From Spirochaetia bacterium (GTDB taxonomy: Bacteria; Spirochaetota; Spirochaetia; DTKZ01), in contig JAISXE010000246.1 in assembly GCA_031270615.1 (NCBI GenBank), forward strand, positions 1-7,380: 7,380 nt of DNA, read 5' to 3'. Made by a program: the position numbers and the translations under genes. The notes below the pieces were generated by a model that had not been told where the DNA came from, did no database searches, and worked only from the letters and a program-made list of their open reading frames with translations. Shown piece after piece: positions 1 to 6,227 of this stretch (position 1 is its first letter; each line of letters starts with the position of its first letter).

Positions 1-924
1 CAGGGAGTGCGGCATGGCAAAATCCCGGCGGGCAAAAATCCGCTCCACGGTTTGCGCGATTTTCAGGGTGGATTCGCCGGGCCCGCACAGGTCCAGGGCG
101 GCGCTATAGGCTTCCTCCACCAGGTCTACCAGGGTTTTTTGTTTGGCGGAGAGTTGTCCCGCGGCAAAGGTCAGGGTCACGTCCCCGGCGTAGCCTTCGA
201 CCGAGACCCCGAAGTCCAGGATGGACAGGCCCGGCGCGGCGAAGGGGGCGGCGGTGTAGCCGGGAAAAGCGTGGATGCCGAAACTCCGGCCCGGACCCGC
301 GGCAAGGGTGGGGAAACTGGTGCCCTCCGCGCCGAGAACGCGGCATTCCCTTTCGATAAAGAGGGCGACGTCGGTTTCCGTTGCCAGGTTTTTGCGGCGC
401 AGGCCTTTTTCAATGCCTTCGGAAAGCGCGTTCAGAATATCCGCGGCTTTTCGCAGCAGGGCTGTCTCTTCGGCGTCCTTGACCATGCGCAGTTTGCCGA
501 TAAAGGCGTCCGGGCCTTCATTCGCGCACAGGATTTCGGCGCCGGGGAACTCTTTGCGGATTTCTTCGGAGCTTTGCATGACAAGGGGGTAGGGCATGGC
601 CGAGGGCAGGGCGATTTTCGGCCTGCCGCCGGGGAATTCTTTGCGCAGGAATCCCGCGATGGCCTCGCGGGGCCGGCGGCCAAAATCGCCGTAGGGGAGG
701 ATCTCATCGGCATCCGCGTAGCGCGCGGCCAGGGCCGTGTCCCAGGGAAAGAGGACGGCCCTGCCCTGCCTGGACAAAAAAAGCACGGCATCGGCGGGAT
801 GGCCGCACAGGTAGCGCAGGGAGGGGGACCTTCTTCCCTCGGTGTCCTCGATGACGAAAAGGTCTATGCCGTTTTCGTCCAGGTATCCGTATGCTTTTTT
901 CCGCCGCGTTTCAAAACGGTTCAT
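1..924 (-). CDS. M24-family metallopeptidase (Xaa-Pro aminopeptidase/prolidase-like), C-terminus cut off by window edge
   Basis: The reading frame opens with ATG at 924-922 and stays open for 308 codons to base 1, so the C-terminal part is missing. Residues 1-140 look like the creatinase/prolidase N-terminal domain (FVIEDTEG, SLRYLCGHPADAVLFL). Residues about 145-308 start the pita-bread catalytic domain, announced by KLRMVKDAEETALLRKAA. The first two metal ligands of the family are visible as D237 (LDFG) and D248 (GYAGDVT), and H218 (GIHAFPG) fits the conserved substrate-side histidine. The frame ends in MPHSL, so the remaining His, Glu and Glu ligands should lie just outside. The family removes N-terminal residues before proline or splits Xaa-Pro dipeptides in the cytoplasm; no signal peptide is seen. 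The start is supported by an AGAGAG purine run at 936-931, six bases upstream. The gene follows leuS by 40 bases on the same strand and is probably cotranscribed. Exact specificity (PepP, PepQ or other) cannot be decided. Confidence 0.92.
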   Translation of the reverse strand, partial: MNRFETRRKKAYGYLDENGIDLFVIEDTEGRRSPSLRYLCGHPADAVLFLSRQGRAVLFPWDTALAARYADADEILPYGDFGRRPREAIAGFLRKEFPGGRPKIALPSAMPYPLVMQSSEEIRKEFPGAEILCANEGPDAFIGKLRMVKDAEETALLRKAADILNALSEGIEKGLRRKNLATETDVALFIERECRVLGAEGTSFPTLAAGPGRSFGIHAFPGYTAAPFAAPGLSILDFGVSVEGYAGDVTLTFAAGQLSAKQKTLVDLVEEAYSAALDLCGPGESTLKIAQTVERIFARRDFAMPHSL

Positions 925-929
925 TTTTA

Positions 930-950
930 TCTCTCTGTGTTCTCCGTGGT
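930..950 (-). repeat. ACCAC-type dispersed repeat fragment between leuS and the M24 gene
   Basis: Read on the minus strand this is ACCACGGAGAACACAGAGAGA, shown here as ACCACGGAGAACACAG followed by AGAGA. It belongs to the same loose family (ACCAC, then CAC/GAC-spaced purine words) as the copies near 3716-3751, 7017-7047, 7064-7096 and 7191-7242. Its last purines form the probable ribosome binding site of the M24 gene. Similar sequences are common intergenic filler in many bacteria; a function is not known to me. Confidence 0.55.
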
Positions 951-964
951 AAAATTCCCCATCT

Positions 965-3385
965 TCACTTTACCACGATGTTGACCAGTTTTTCCGGCAC
1001 CACAATCGTTTTGACGATGGTTTTTCCTTCCGTGTATTCCCTGACCCGCGCGTTTTCCAGCGCGGCTTTTTTCAGCGTGTCGCCGGCGACGCCAGCGGGA
1101 AACCCCACCCTGGCCCGCACTTTGCCGTTCACCTGGAATACCACCGTTACTTCCGTGTCGCGGGTAAGGGCCTCGTCCCAGGTCGGATAGGGCAGGCCGG
1201 AAAGCGAGGGCTTGTTCCCCAGCCTCGCCCAGAGTTCCTCCGCCAGATGGGGCGCGTAGGGGGACAGGATAAGGACGAACGGCTCCCAGAGGCTGCGGTA
1301 CAGTTTTTCCTCTTTGTAGAGTTCGTTGGTGAAAATCATCATTTGGGCGATGGCCGTGTTGAATTCGAGGTTTTCCGTGTCGCTTTCGACTTTTTTCAGG
1401 GTTTTGTGGAAAAGCCGCAGGAGCGCCTCGGGGGGCCCGCCGCTTGCCAGCGGGCGCTGGGAGACGCGCCAGATTCTGTCCAAAAAGCGGTGGACGCCGA
1501 CAAGGCCGTTCGTCGACCAGGGTTTTGAAACCTGCAAAGGCCCCATGAACATTTCGTAGACCCGCATGGAGTCCGCGCCGTAGTCCCGCACGATGTCGTC
1601 GGGGTTGATGACGTTGCCCAGGGATTTGGACATTTTCTGGTTGTCCTCGCCCAGAATCATGCCCTGGTTCACCAGGCGCGTGAAAGGCTCCGCGCAGCTT
1701 ACAACGCCGGTTTCGTGCAAAACCTTGTGCCAGAACCGCGCATACAAAAGATGCAAAACAGCGTGTTCCGCCCCGCCCACATAGAGGTCGACGGGCAGCC
1801 AGTAATCCAGTTTGCTTTTTTCGGCAAGGGCATGGGGGTTCCTCGGATCGGTAAAGCGCATGTAGTACCAGCAGGAACCCGCCCACTGGGGCATGGTATT
1901 GGTTTCGCGTTTTGCCGCCCTGCCGCATCTAGGGCATTTTGTTTCCACCCAATCGCCAATCGCGGCCAGGGGGGATTCCCCCGTTCCCGTGGGGACATAG
2001 CTTTCCACCTCCGGCAGGGCCAGCGGCAGCTCCTCATAGGGAAGCGGCACGATGCCGCAGGAGGCGCAGTGCACCAGGGGGATGGGTTCGCCCCAGTAGC
2101 GCTGGCGGGAGAATACCCAGTCGCGCAGCTTATAGTTGATAGCGCGTTTTCCGATGCCTTTTTCCTCAAGAAAGCCGATCATGCGGGCCTTGCATTCCGC
2201 CGTCCCCATGCCGGTAAACTCCCCGGAGTTCACCGCGTAGCCGTCGAAGATTTCCGCGTGGTCCATCTCGTACACGCTGCCGTCCTTTGACACGACCTGG
2301 ACGATCTCGAGGCCGAACTTTTTGGCAAAGTCCCAGTCGCGCTCGTCGTGGGACGGCACCGCCATGATGGCGCCCGTGCCGTAGGAAATCAGGATGTAGT
2401 CGGAAACCCACACGGGAATCCTCGCGCCGTTTACCGGGTTTATCGCGTAGGCCCCGGTAAACACCCCTGTTTTGTCCTTCGCGAGATCGGTGCGCTCCAA
2501 ATCGCTCTTTGTCTTTGCCGACTCCCGGTAGGCGTCAACCTCGGCGCGCTGCCGGTCCGTGGTAATGGCATCCACCAGTTTGTGTTCGGGCGCCAGGACC
2601 ATGTAGGTCGCGCCGAAAAGCGTGTCGGGCCGCGTCGTGTAGACCTCGATGCCGCCGCCCCCTTTTTCCAGCGGGAAAACGACATTCGCGCCCTCGCTGC
2701 GGCCTATCCAGTTGCGCTGCATCAGCTTGATTGACTCGTGCCAGTCCAAAAGGCCAAGATCGTCCAGAAGCTGCTGGGCGTACTTTGTTATGCGCAACAT
2801 CCACTGGCGGATGTTCCGACGCACAACCGGCGTTCCGCACCTTTCGCAGCATCCCTCCTTTACTTCCTCGTTGGCAAGCCCGGTCTTGCAGGAAGGGCAC
2901 CAGTTGATCGGAATCTCGTCCTCGTAGGCCAGCCCCTTTTCAAAAAGTTTCAGGAAAATCCACTGCGTCCAGCGGTAGTATTCCGGCGTGTGCGTGGACA
3001 CCTCCCGCGACCAGTCGTAGGAAAACCCCAGGGCCTGTATCTGCTCCCTGAAGCGCCCGATATTTGCCTCGGTGGTTGCCCGGGGGTGCGTGCCCGTCTT
3101 GATAGCGTAATTCTCCGCAGGCAGCCCGAAGGAATCAAAACCCATAGGGTGCAGAACCTTGTAACCCTTCATGCGCAGGTAGCGGCAGTAAATATCCGTC
3201 GCCGTATAGCCTTCGGGATGCCCCACATGAAGCCCCGCCCCGGAAGGATAGGGAAACATGTCCAGGACGTACTTCCGCTTTTCCTTCGGCACGGAAGGGT
3301 CCTCGCCCACCTCGAAGGTTTTGTTGGCCTTCCAGTACGCCTGCCACTTTTTTTCAATCTCGTCAAAAGGATATTTGCTGTTCAT
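965..3385 (-). CDS. leuS: Leucyl-tRNA synthetase
   Basis: An 806-residue class Ia aminoacyl-tRNA synthetase that charges tRNA-Leu with leucine in the cytoplasm. The HIGH signature is HVGH at 53-56 inside FPYPSGAGLHVGHPEGYT, and the KMSKS loop is at 584-588. A zinc-binding module has C163-P-S-C166 and C180-E-R-C183. The CP1 editing domain shows TTRPDT at 250-255 and GTGAIMAVPSHDERD at 336-350, so post-transfer proofreading should be intact. A second CxxC pair set (VHCASCG and TKCPRCG) precedes the WYYMRFTDP segment, as in other bacterial LeuRS. The anticodon-binding and C-terminal regions follow, ending KLVNIVVK and TGA at 967-965. Length is normal for the family and nothing is broken. The ATG at 3385 puts the protein start at the usual MNSKYPFDEIEKKWQ position. 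No good Shine-Dalgarno sequence precedes it. A 341-base gap separates it from rimO, so it may have its own promoter. Confidence 0.99.
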   Translation of the reverse strand: MNSKYPFDEIEKKWQAYWKANKTFEVGEDPSVPKEKRKYVLDMFPYPSGAGLHVGHPEGYTATDIYCRYLRMKGYKVLHPMGFDSFGLPAENYAIKTGTHPRATTEANIGRFREQIQALGFSYDWSREVSTHTPEYYRWTQWIFLKLFEKGLAYEDEIPINWCPSCKTGLANEEVKEGCCERCGTPVVRRNIRQWMLRITKYAQQLLDDLGLLDWHESIKLMQRNWIGRSEGANVVFPLEKGGGGIEVYTTRPDTLFGATYMVLAPEHKLVDAITTDRQRAEVDAYRESAKTKSDLERTDLAKDKTGVFTGAYAINPVNGARIPVWVSDYILISYGTGAIMAVPSHDERDWDFAKKFGLEIVQVVSKDGSVYEMDHAEIFDGYAVNSGEFTGMGTAECKARMIGFLEEKGIGKRAINYKLRDWVFSRQRYWGEPIPLVHCASCGIVPLPYEELPLALPEVESYVPTGTGESPLAAIGDWVETKCPRCGRAAKRETNTMPQWAGSCWYYMRFTDPRNPHALAEKSKLDYWLPVDLYVGGAEHAVLHLLYARFWHKVLHETGVVSCAEPFTRLVNQGMILGEDNQKMSKSLGNVINPDDIVRDYGADSMRVYEMFMGPLQVSKPWSTNGLVGVHRFLDRIWRVSQRPLASGGPPEALLRLFHKTLKKVESDTENLEFNTAIAQMMIFTNELYKEEKLYRSLWEPFVLILSPYAPHLAEELWARLGNKPSLSGLPYPTWDEALTRDTEVTVVFQVNGKVRARVGFPAGVAGDTLKKAALENARVREYTEGKTIVKTIVVPEKLVNIVVK

Positions 3386-3393
3386 GGTGGCAT

Positions 3394-3399
3394 ATCATA
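3394..3399 (-). promoter_or_regulatory. Possible -10 element (TATGAT) directly in front of leuS
   Basis: On the minus strand TATGAT (5 of 6 to TATAAT) ends only 8 bases before the leuS ATG. Transcription from it would begin at about 3387, giving a leaderless or nearly leaderless mRNA, which would agree with the absence of a Shine-Dalgarno sequence. No -35 box is visible: the expected place is a C-rich run. Treat as a weak candidate. Confidence 0.25.
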
Positions 3400-3409
3400 C
3401 CGCAAATGC

Positions 3410-3430
3410 GGGGGGAGGGGGAAGGGGAGG
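3410..3430 (+). other. G-rich tract upstream of leuS
   Basis: The plus strand carries runs of six, five, four and two G separated by one or two A. Four G-runs of two or more could form a two-tier G-quadruplex; a three-tier one is not possible without a defect. The G-rich strand is the template strand for leuS. It sits 25-45 bases upstream of the leuS start codon, where a -35 box would be expected. Confidence 0.5.
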
Positions 3431-3437
3431 CAAAAGC

Positions 3438-3465
3438 CAGGAATCAGGAATAAGAAGTCAGGAGC
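3438..3465 (+). repeat. Imperfect heptamer tandem repeat, four units
   Basis: Four consecutive 7-base units read CAGGAAT, CAGGAAT, AAGAAGT, CAGGAGC. The first two are identical and the others differ at two or three bases. This resembles the heptanucleotide short tandem repeats scattered between genes in several bacterial groups. It lies in the leuS-rimO gap and codes for nothing recognisable. Confidence 0.7.
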
Positions 3466-3493
3466 AAAGTTTTAAAAGAAAGAGGGGGGCGCA

Positions 3494-3516
3494 TTTTTTT
3501 CGGCAGCCGAAAAAAA
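3494..3516. repeat. Perfect palindrome with 5' T7 and 3' A7 arms
   Basis: Seven T, CGGC, a central A, GCCG and seven A form a perfect 23-base palindrome (10-bp stem, 3-base loop if extruded). The T tract comes first and the A tract last on both strands, so neither strand gives a GC stem followed by a U tract as an intrinsic terminator would. It shares this design with the palindromes at 7296-7319 and 7341-7375. Confidence 0.85.
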
Positions 3517-3529
3517 CCGGGCTTTCCGG
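3510..3529 (-). terminator. Weak candidate intrinsic terminator for the rimO operon
   Basis: Read on the minus strand: CCGG, loop AAAGC, CCGG, then seven T. The stem is only four GC pairs, weaker than a usual terminator, but the U tract follows it immediately and it lies about 200 bases after the rimO stop. The T tract is the same one that forms half of the palindrome at 3494-3516. No better terminator is seen between rimO and leuS, so readthrough into leuS is possible. Confidence 0.35.
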
Positions 3530-3706
3530 GGGTTCCGCCCCGCGCTCGGCCATTAAGCTGTGCATACGCCAAGGGCTTTTTAGGGCCTCTTGCCCGGGAG
3601 CATTGCTATCGCGGACACGCTCCCGCGTGCGTTTGCTGGGGCATGCGCGTGGCCGCTTCGCGCCCCTACAATCCCTTGCGCGCATGGCCTGTGCGGCCAG
3701 CGGTTT
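3530..3706. other. Non-coding GC-rich stretch with several stem-loops
   Basis: No convincing gene lies here. The stretch contains a series of potential hairpins: CGGGAGC (3595-3601) with GCTCCCG (3619-3625); CACGC-TCCC-GCGTG (3616-3629), mutually exclusive with the former; GGGG plus CGCG (3638-3649, with a 4-base bulge) with CGCGCCCC (3659-3666); and TGGCC-TGTGC-GGCCA (3685-3699). A 75-codon minus frame spans 3458-3685 but its arginine/proline-rich product has no domain and no evident ribosome binding site. The texture suggests a dispersed intergenic element or a structured RNA segment downstream of rimO rather than a protein. Confidence 0.45.
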
Positions 3707-3751
3707 CCCTGTCTTCGTCTGTGCGGTCAGTGGTTACCTTCTTCTCCCGGC
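3687..3751 (-). repeat. ACCAC-type repeat copies overlapping the rimO stop codon
   Basis: Two direct copies lie 30 bases apart on the minus strand: AACCACTGACCGCACAGAC (3735-3717) and AACCGCTGGCCGCACAGGC (3705-3687), 16 of 19 identical with all three differences A to G. The first extends to 3751 as GCCGG, AGAAGAA, AACCACTGACC, matching the copy at 7064-7096 (18 of 20 bases over 3716-3735 versus 7065-7084, then a shared AGAAGAA and GCCGG). The rimO stop codon TGA and its last codons fall inside this unit. Confidence 0.75.
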
Positions 3752-5097
3752 CAGCACACCGCTTCCATGTCGAAATTGTTCCGCCGGATGATTTTTCCCG
3801 AAACCCTGCTGCCGGGCGCGGGCGGCGGGCAGCCTTCCTTCGCGTGCAGCACGGTCAGCCCGTCAACCTCCGGCGCCTGAAACCACGCCCGCGCCAGAAC
3901 CAGGTTCTCGCCCTCAACCCGCTCCTCGACAAGCAGGTCCACGCGGCGGCCAATAAAGCGCCCAAGGCGTTTTTCCGTGATGGGAACCTGGGCCTCCTCC
4001 ACAAGGCTTTTCCGGGCAAGGGCGGTCTTTTTGGGAACCCGCAGGGCTTTTTTCCGGTGCAGGGCCTGAGCCGGCGTGCCGTCCTCCGGGGAGTAGGTAA
4101 AGCACCCCAGCCAGTCGAAGGCGGCCCGCCGCTGGAAATCAAGGAGGGCCTGGAAATCCTTTTCCGTCTCGCCGGGGAAACCCAAAAGGAAAGTGGAGCG
4201 TATAACGGCGTCGGCCGAGCGCGCGCGGATGTTTTCGATAAGGCGCAGGTTCTCTTCCATGCCCGCTTTTCTGCCCATTGCGTTCAGAATGGCGGAGGAT
4301 GCGTGCTGGAAAGGCAGGTCGAAATAGGGAAGAAGGCGTTTGTCCTCCCCGCAGATATCCAGGACCTCCGCCGGGAAATGTTCGGGATGGATATACAGGA
4401 GGCGCAGCCGGTAATCGCCGGGAAGGGCCAGGATGCCACGCAGCAGCGCGGGAAGCCCCTGCCCGCCCCGCAGGTCTCTTCCGTAGGCGCCGAGGTCCTG
4501 GGCCACGATGTTGAACTCGCCCACGCCCCGCCCGACAAAGGTTTTGATTTCCGCCGCGACCTCGCGCGCGGGACGCGATCTCAGGCCCCCCCGGATAAGG
4601 GGGATGGCGCAGAAGGCGCAGCGGTTGTCGCAGCCTTCGGCTGCCTTTATGTAAACGGCGCCCGGAAGGGAAAACACCTTTTTCCGGGGCGGCAGACTGC
4701 CGTGGAGTTTCGGCAGAAGAAGGGCGCGGTTGTTCTTTTTGCGCGAAAAAACCAGGCTTTCGGCGAATCGCGCGATACGGCCAAGATCGCGGTTGCCGAA
4801 AACCCCGTCGGCTTCCGGCAGGGAGGCAAAAAGCTCGTTCCCGTAGCGCTCGGCAAGGCAGCCCGCGGCGAGGATTTTTTTTCCGGGGTAAAGCCTGCGA
4901 AACCCCAGCAGCGTGTCGATGGACTGCCTTTTCGCCGCGTCGATAAAGCCGCAGGTGTTGACGATGACAAACGAGGCGTCCCCGGCCTCCCGCACAGGAA
5001 GCCAGCCCGAGTCCTCAAGGACGGCGGCCAGCGCCTCCCCGTCAACCTGGTTCTTGGCACAGCCGAGGTTTTCAATATAAAAAGTTTTTTGCGGCAT
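3727..5097 (-). CDS. rimO: Ribosomal protein S12 methylthiotransferase RimO
   Basis: A 456-residue radical-SAM methylthiotransferase of the MiaB/RimO family. RimO adds a methylthio group to a conserved aspartate of ribosomal protein S12. The N-terminal UPF0004 domain has its three cluster cysteines at C13 (ENLGCAKNQVDGE), C49 (VNTCGF) and C80 (AAGCLAERY). The GCAKN-VD signature favours RimO over MiaB. The radical-SAM cluster is C156-x3-C160-x2-C163 (GCDNRCAFCAIP), followed by RGGLRSRP, the HPEHFP strand and LPFQHASSAIL. The last 70 or so residues form a TRAM domain (GRRVDLLVEE, GSRVSGKII). Length is typical. The ATG overlaps the TGA of the rodZ-like gene in TGATG, so translation is probably coupled; no separate Shine-Dalgarno sequence is evident. 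The end is unusual: residues about 449-456 (WPGEEGNH) and the stop lie in a dispersed repeat. An even longer open frame exists antisense, but all family motifs are in this frame. Confidence 0.97.
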   Translation of the reverse strand: MPQKTFYIENLGCAKNQVDGEALAAVLEDSGWLPVREAGDASFVIVNTCGFIDAAKRQSIDTLLGFRRLYPGKKILAAGCLAERYGNELFASLPEADGVFGNRDLGRIARFAESLVFSRKKNNRALLLPKLHGSLPPRKKVFSLPGAVYIKAAEGCDNRCAFCAIPLIRGGLRSRPAREVAAEIKTFVGRGVGEFNIVAQDLGAYGRDLRGGQGLPALLRGILALPGDYRLRLLYIHPEHFPAEVLDICGEDKRLLPYFDLPFQHASSAILNAMGRKAGMEENLRLIENIRARSADAVIRSTFLLGFPGETEKDFQALLDFQRRAAFDWLGCFTYSPEDGTPAQALHRKKALRVPKKTALARKSLVEEAQVPITEKRLGRFIGRRVDLLVEERVEGENLVLARAWFQAPEVDGLTVLHAKEGCPPPAPGSRVSGKIIRRNNFDMEAVCWPGEEGNH

Positions 5098-6212
5098 CAG
5101 TACATCGGAATGACTTCAAGCCTGTAGCCGCGGCCCGTTTCCGCGGCCACCCAGCGTATAAGGACGGCGCCGACCTCGCCGGGTTTGCCGAACTCGATTT
5201 CGTTGCCGGAAATCCGCGCCCTTAAGGAGCCGGAGTTCGAGTACCACAGCCGGATTTCCCTGTTTACGTCCATGCGGAAGGTTTCGCCGCGCCGGAAATA
5301 GCGTTCTTCGCGGGGCTGGTTGTCCGTCATGTAACGGAAAAAACAGTAGCCGCGGAATTCCGCCTCGAAGGTAAAGGGCGCCTGCGAAGGGGATTCGGCA
5401 ATCACCTGGGAACGCTTTACGCGGGAAGGCTCGTTTGTGGAACCCAGGGCCGCGGAAGACGCCGCCTGCTGCCCGGAAGACGGCGCCGCGGCAGCCCCGG
5501 AATCCGCCTGGAGATATGTATCGAAAAACAAAACCGCCCGCGCCTGGCCGCCGCGCTCGATGCTGCGGCAAATGGCTTTCAGGGTTTCCCCCTGGGGCGC
5601 GAGGCGGATGTACGCCTCCCCGCCCTCCCGCAAAGACATATTCTCGACGGGGGTTATAAGAAGCACCTCGTCCTCTATCTTCTCGATTTTCAGGGTATAG
5701 GAGGCGTCCTGCCTTTTGATGATAAGCTCGTCACCCGCCCCGAAACTTTGCTCGACAGCCTCTTCCTCCATGACATACTGGACCGGGGACGCGGCAGCCT
5801 GCGCCGCCGGTTGTTCCGCCCTTTCCGCCACGGCCTCCGCCGCCCGGACCCCCCCCCGGAAAAAGAAAAAATATCCGCCCGCGGCAAGGCCCCCAAGGAC
5901 CACGAGGCCCACAAGCACGGCGACAAAGACCTTCGGGGATTTTTTCTCCAGGAGGGCCTCGATGGGAACAGGCTGTTCCTGGAGCCGCATGTTCTTGTAA
6001 AGACTCACGCATTCGTCAGGATTAAACCCCAGGTAATCGGCGTAATTGCGAATAAAACCCATGATATAGGTATCGCCGGGGAACTGGTCGAAATTTTCCT
6101 CCTCCAGGGAGCTAATGTAGCGTTTGATGATATGCGTGTCGCGGGCCACCTGATCCGTGGTAAATCCCCGGGCTTCCCGCGCGGTCCTGAATTTTTTCCC
6201 TAAAGATTCCAT
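5097..6212 (-). CDS. RodZ-like protein: cytoplasmic helix-turn-helix, one membrane span, periplasmic domains
   Basis: A 371-residue protein. Residues 1-75 form the RodZ-type HTH_25 domain (LGKKFRTAREARGFTTDQVA, then IIKRYISSLEEENFDQFPGDTYIMGFIRNYADYLG). A single hydrophobic span at about 95-118 ends in four phenylalanines. The rest should be periplasmic: an Ala-rich linker, a beta-rich stretch at about 150-235, a low-complexity Ala/Ser linker around 240-260, and a C-terminal stretch (FRGYCFF to VGAVLIRWV) resembling the RodZ C-terminal domain, DUF4115. RodZ ties the MreB cytoskeleton to the elongation machinery and affects rod shape; in a spirochaete it may act on the helical cell cylinder, which is inference. 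The ATG at 6212 has AGGCGG (6223-6218) five bases upstream. lolA ends 15 bases before it, and the next gene, rimO, overlaps by one base. A run of nine G encodes residues 119-122. The extra beta-rich stretch makes the protein longer than E. coli RodZ. Proof of RodZ function is lacking, so no symbol is given. Confidence 0.85.
   Translation of the reverse strand: MESLGKKFRTAREARGFTTDQVARDTHIIKRYISSLEEENFDQFPGDTYIMGFIRNYADYLGFNPDECVSLYKNMRLQEQPVPIEALLEKKSPKVFVAVLVGLVVLGGLAAGGYFFFFRGGVRAAEAVAERAEQPAAQAAASPVQYVMEEEAVEQSFGAGDELIIKRQDASYTLKIEKIEDEVLLITPVENMSLREGGEAYIRLAPQGETLKAICRSIERGGQARAVLFFDTYLQADSGAAAAPSSGQQAASSAALGSTNEPSRVKRSQVIAESPSQAPFTFEAEFRGYCFFRYMTDNQPREERYFRRGETFRMDVNREIRLWYSNSGSLRARISGNEIEFGKPGEVGAVLIRWVAAETGRGYRLEVIPMY
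5849..5857 (-). repeat. Nine-G homopolymer inside the rodZ-like gene
   Basis: Nine C on the plus strand give nine G in the coding strand, spanning codons 119-122 (CGG GGG GGG GTC) just after the membrane span. Loss of one G would shift the frame to a stop at 5690 (173-residue product); gain of one would stop at 5731 (160 residues). Both keep the HTH and membrane span and lose the periplasmic part. T6 and T5 runs lie just upstream in the same coding strand. Confidence 0.9.
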
Positions 6213-6227
6213 ATACGCCGCCTGTGC

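Noticed and set aside
7..984. 325-codon plus-strand frame at the left end
   Set aside because: It is antisense to the M24 peptidase, whose N-terminal and metal-ligand motifs are clear. The product is Gly/Ala/Phe-rich without a domain.
927..1928. 333-codon minus frame overlapping the 3' part of leuS
   Set aside because: It shares the strand with leuS in another frame, has Arg/Pro/Gly-rich composition, and ends in TTENTER, which is just the translation of the ACCAC-type repeat.
3458..3685. 75-codon minus frame in the rimO-leuS gap
   Set aside because: No ribosome binding site, no domain, composition dictated by GC-rich stem-loops; treated as non-coding.
3386..3726. T-box leader or other amino-acid riboswitch in front of leuS
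   Set aside because: No T-box sequence (GGTGG-ACC-CG type) and no terminator/antiterminator arrangement near the start of leuS.
3643..5127. 494-codon open frame on the plus strand, longer than rimO which it overlaps
   Set aside because: Product shows no family motif; all radical-SAM and TRAM motifs are in the minus frame. Long antisense frames are expected in GC-rich genes.
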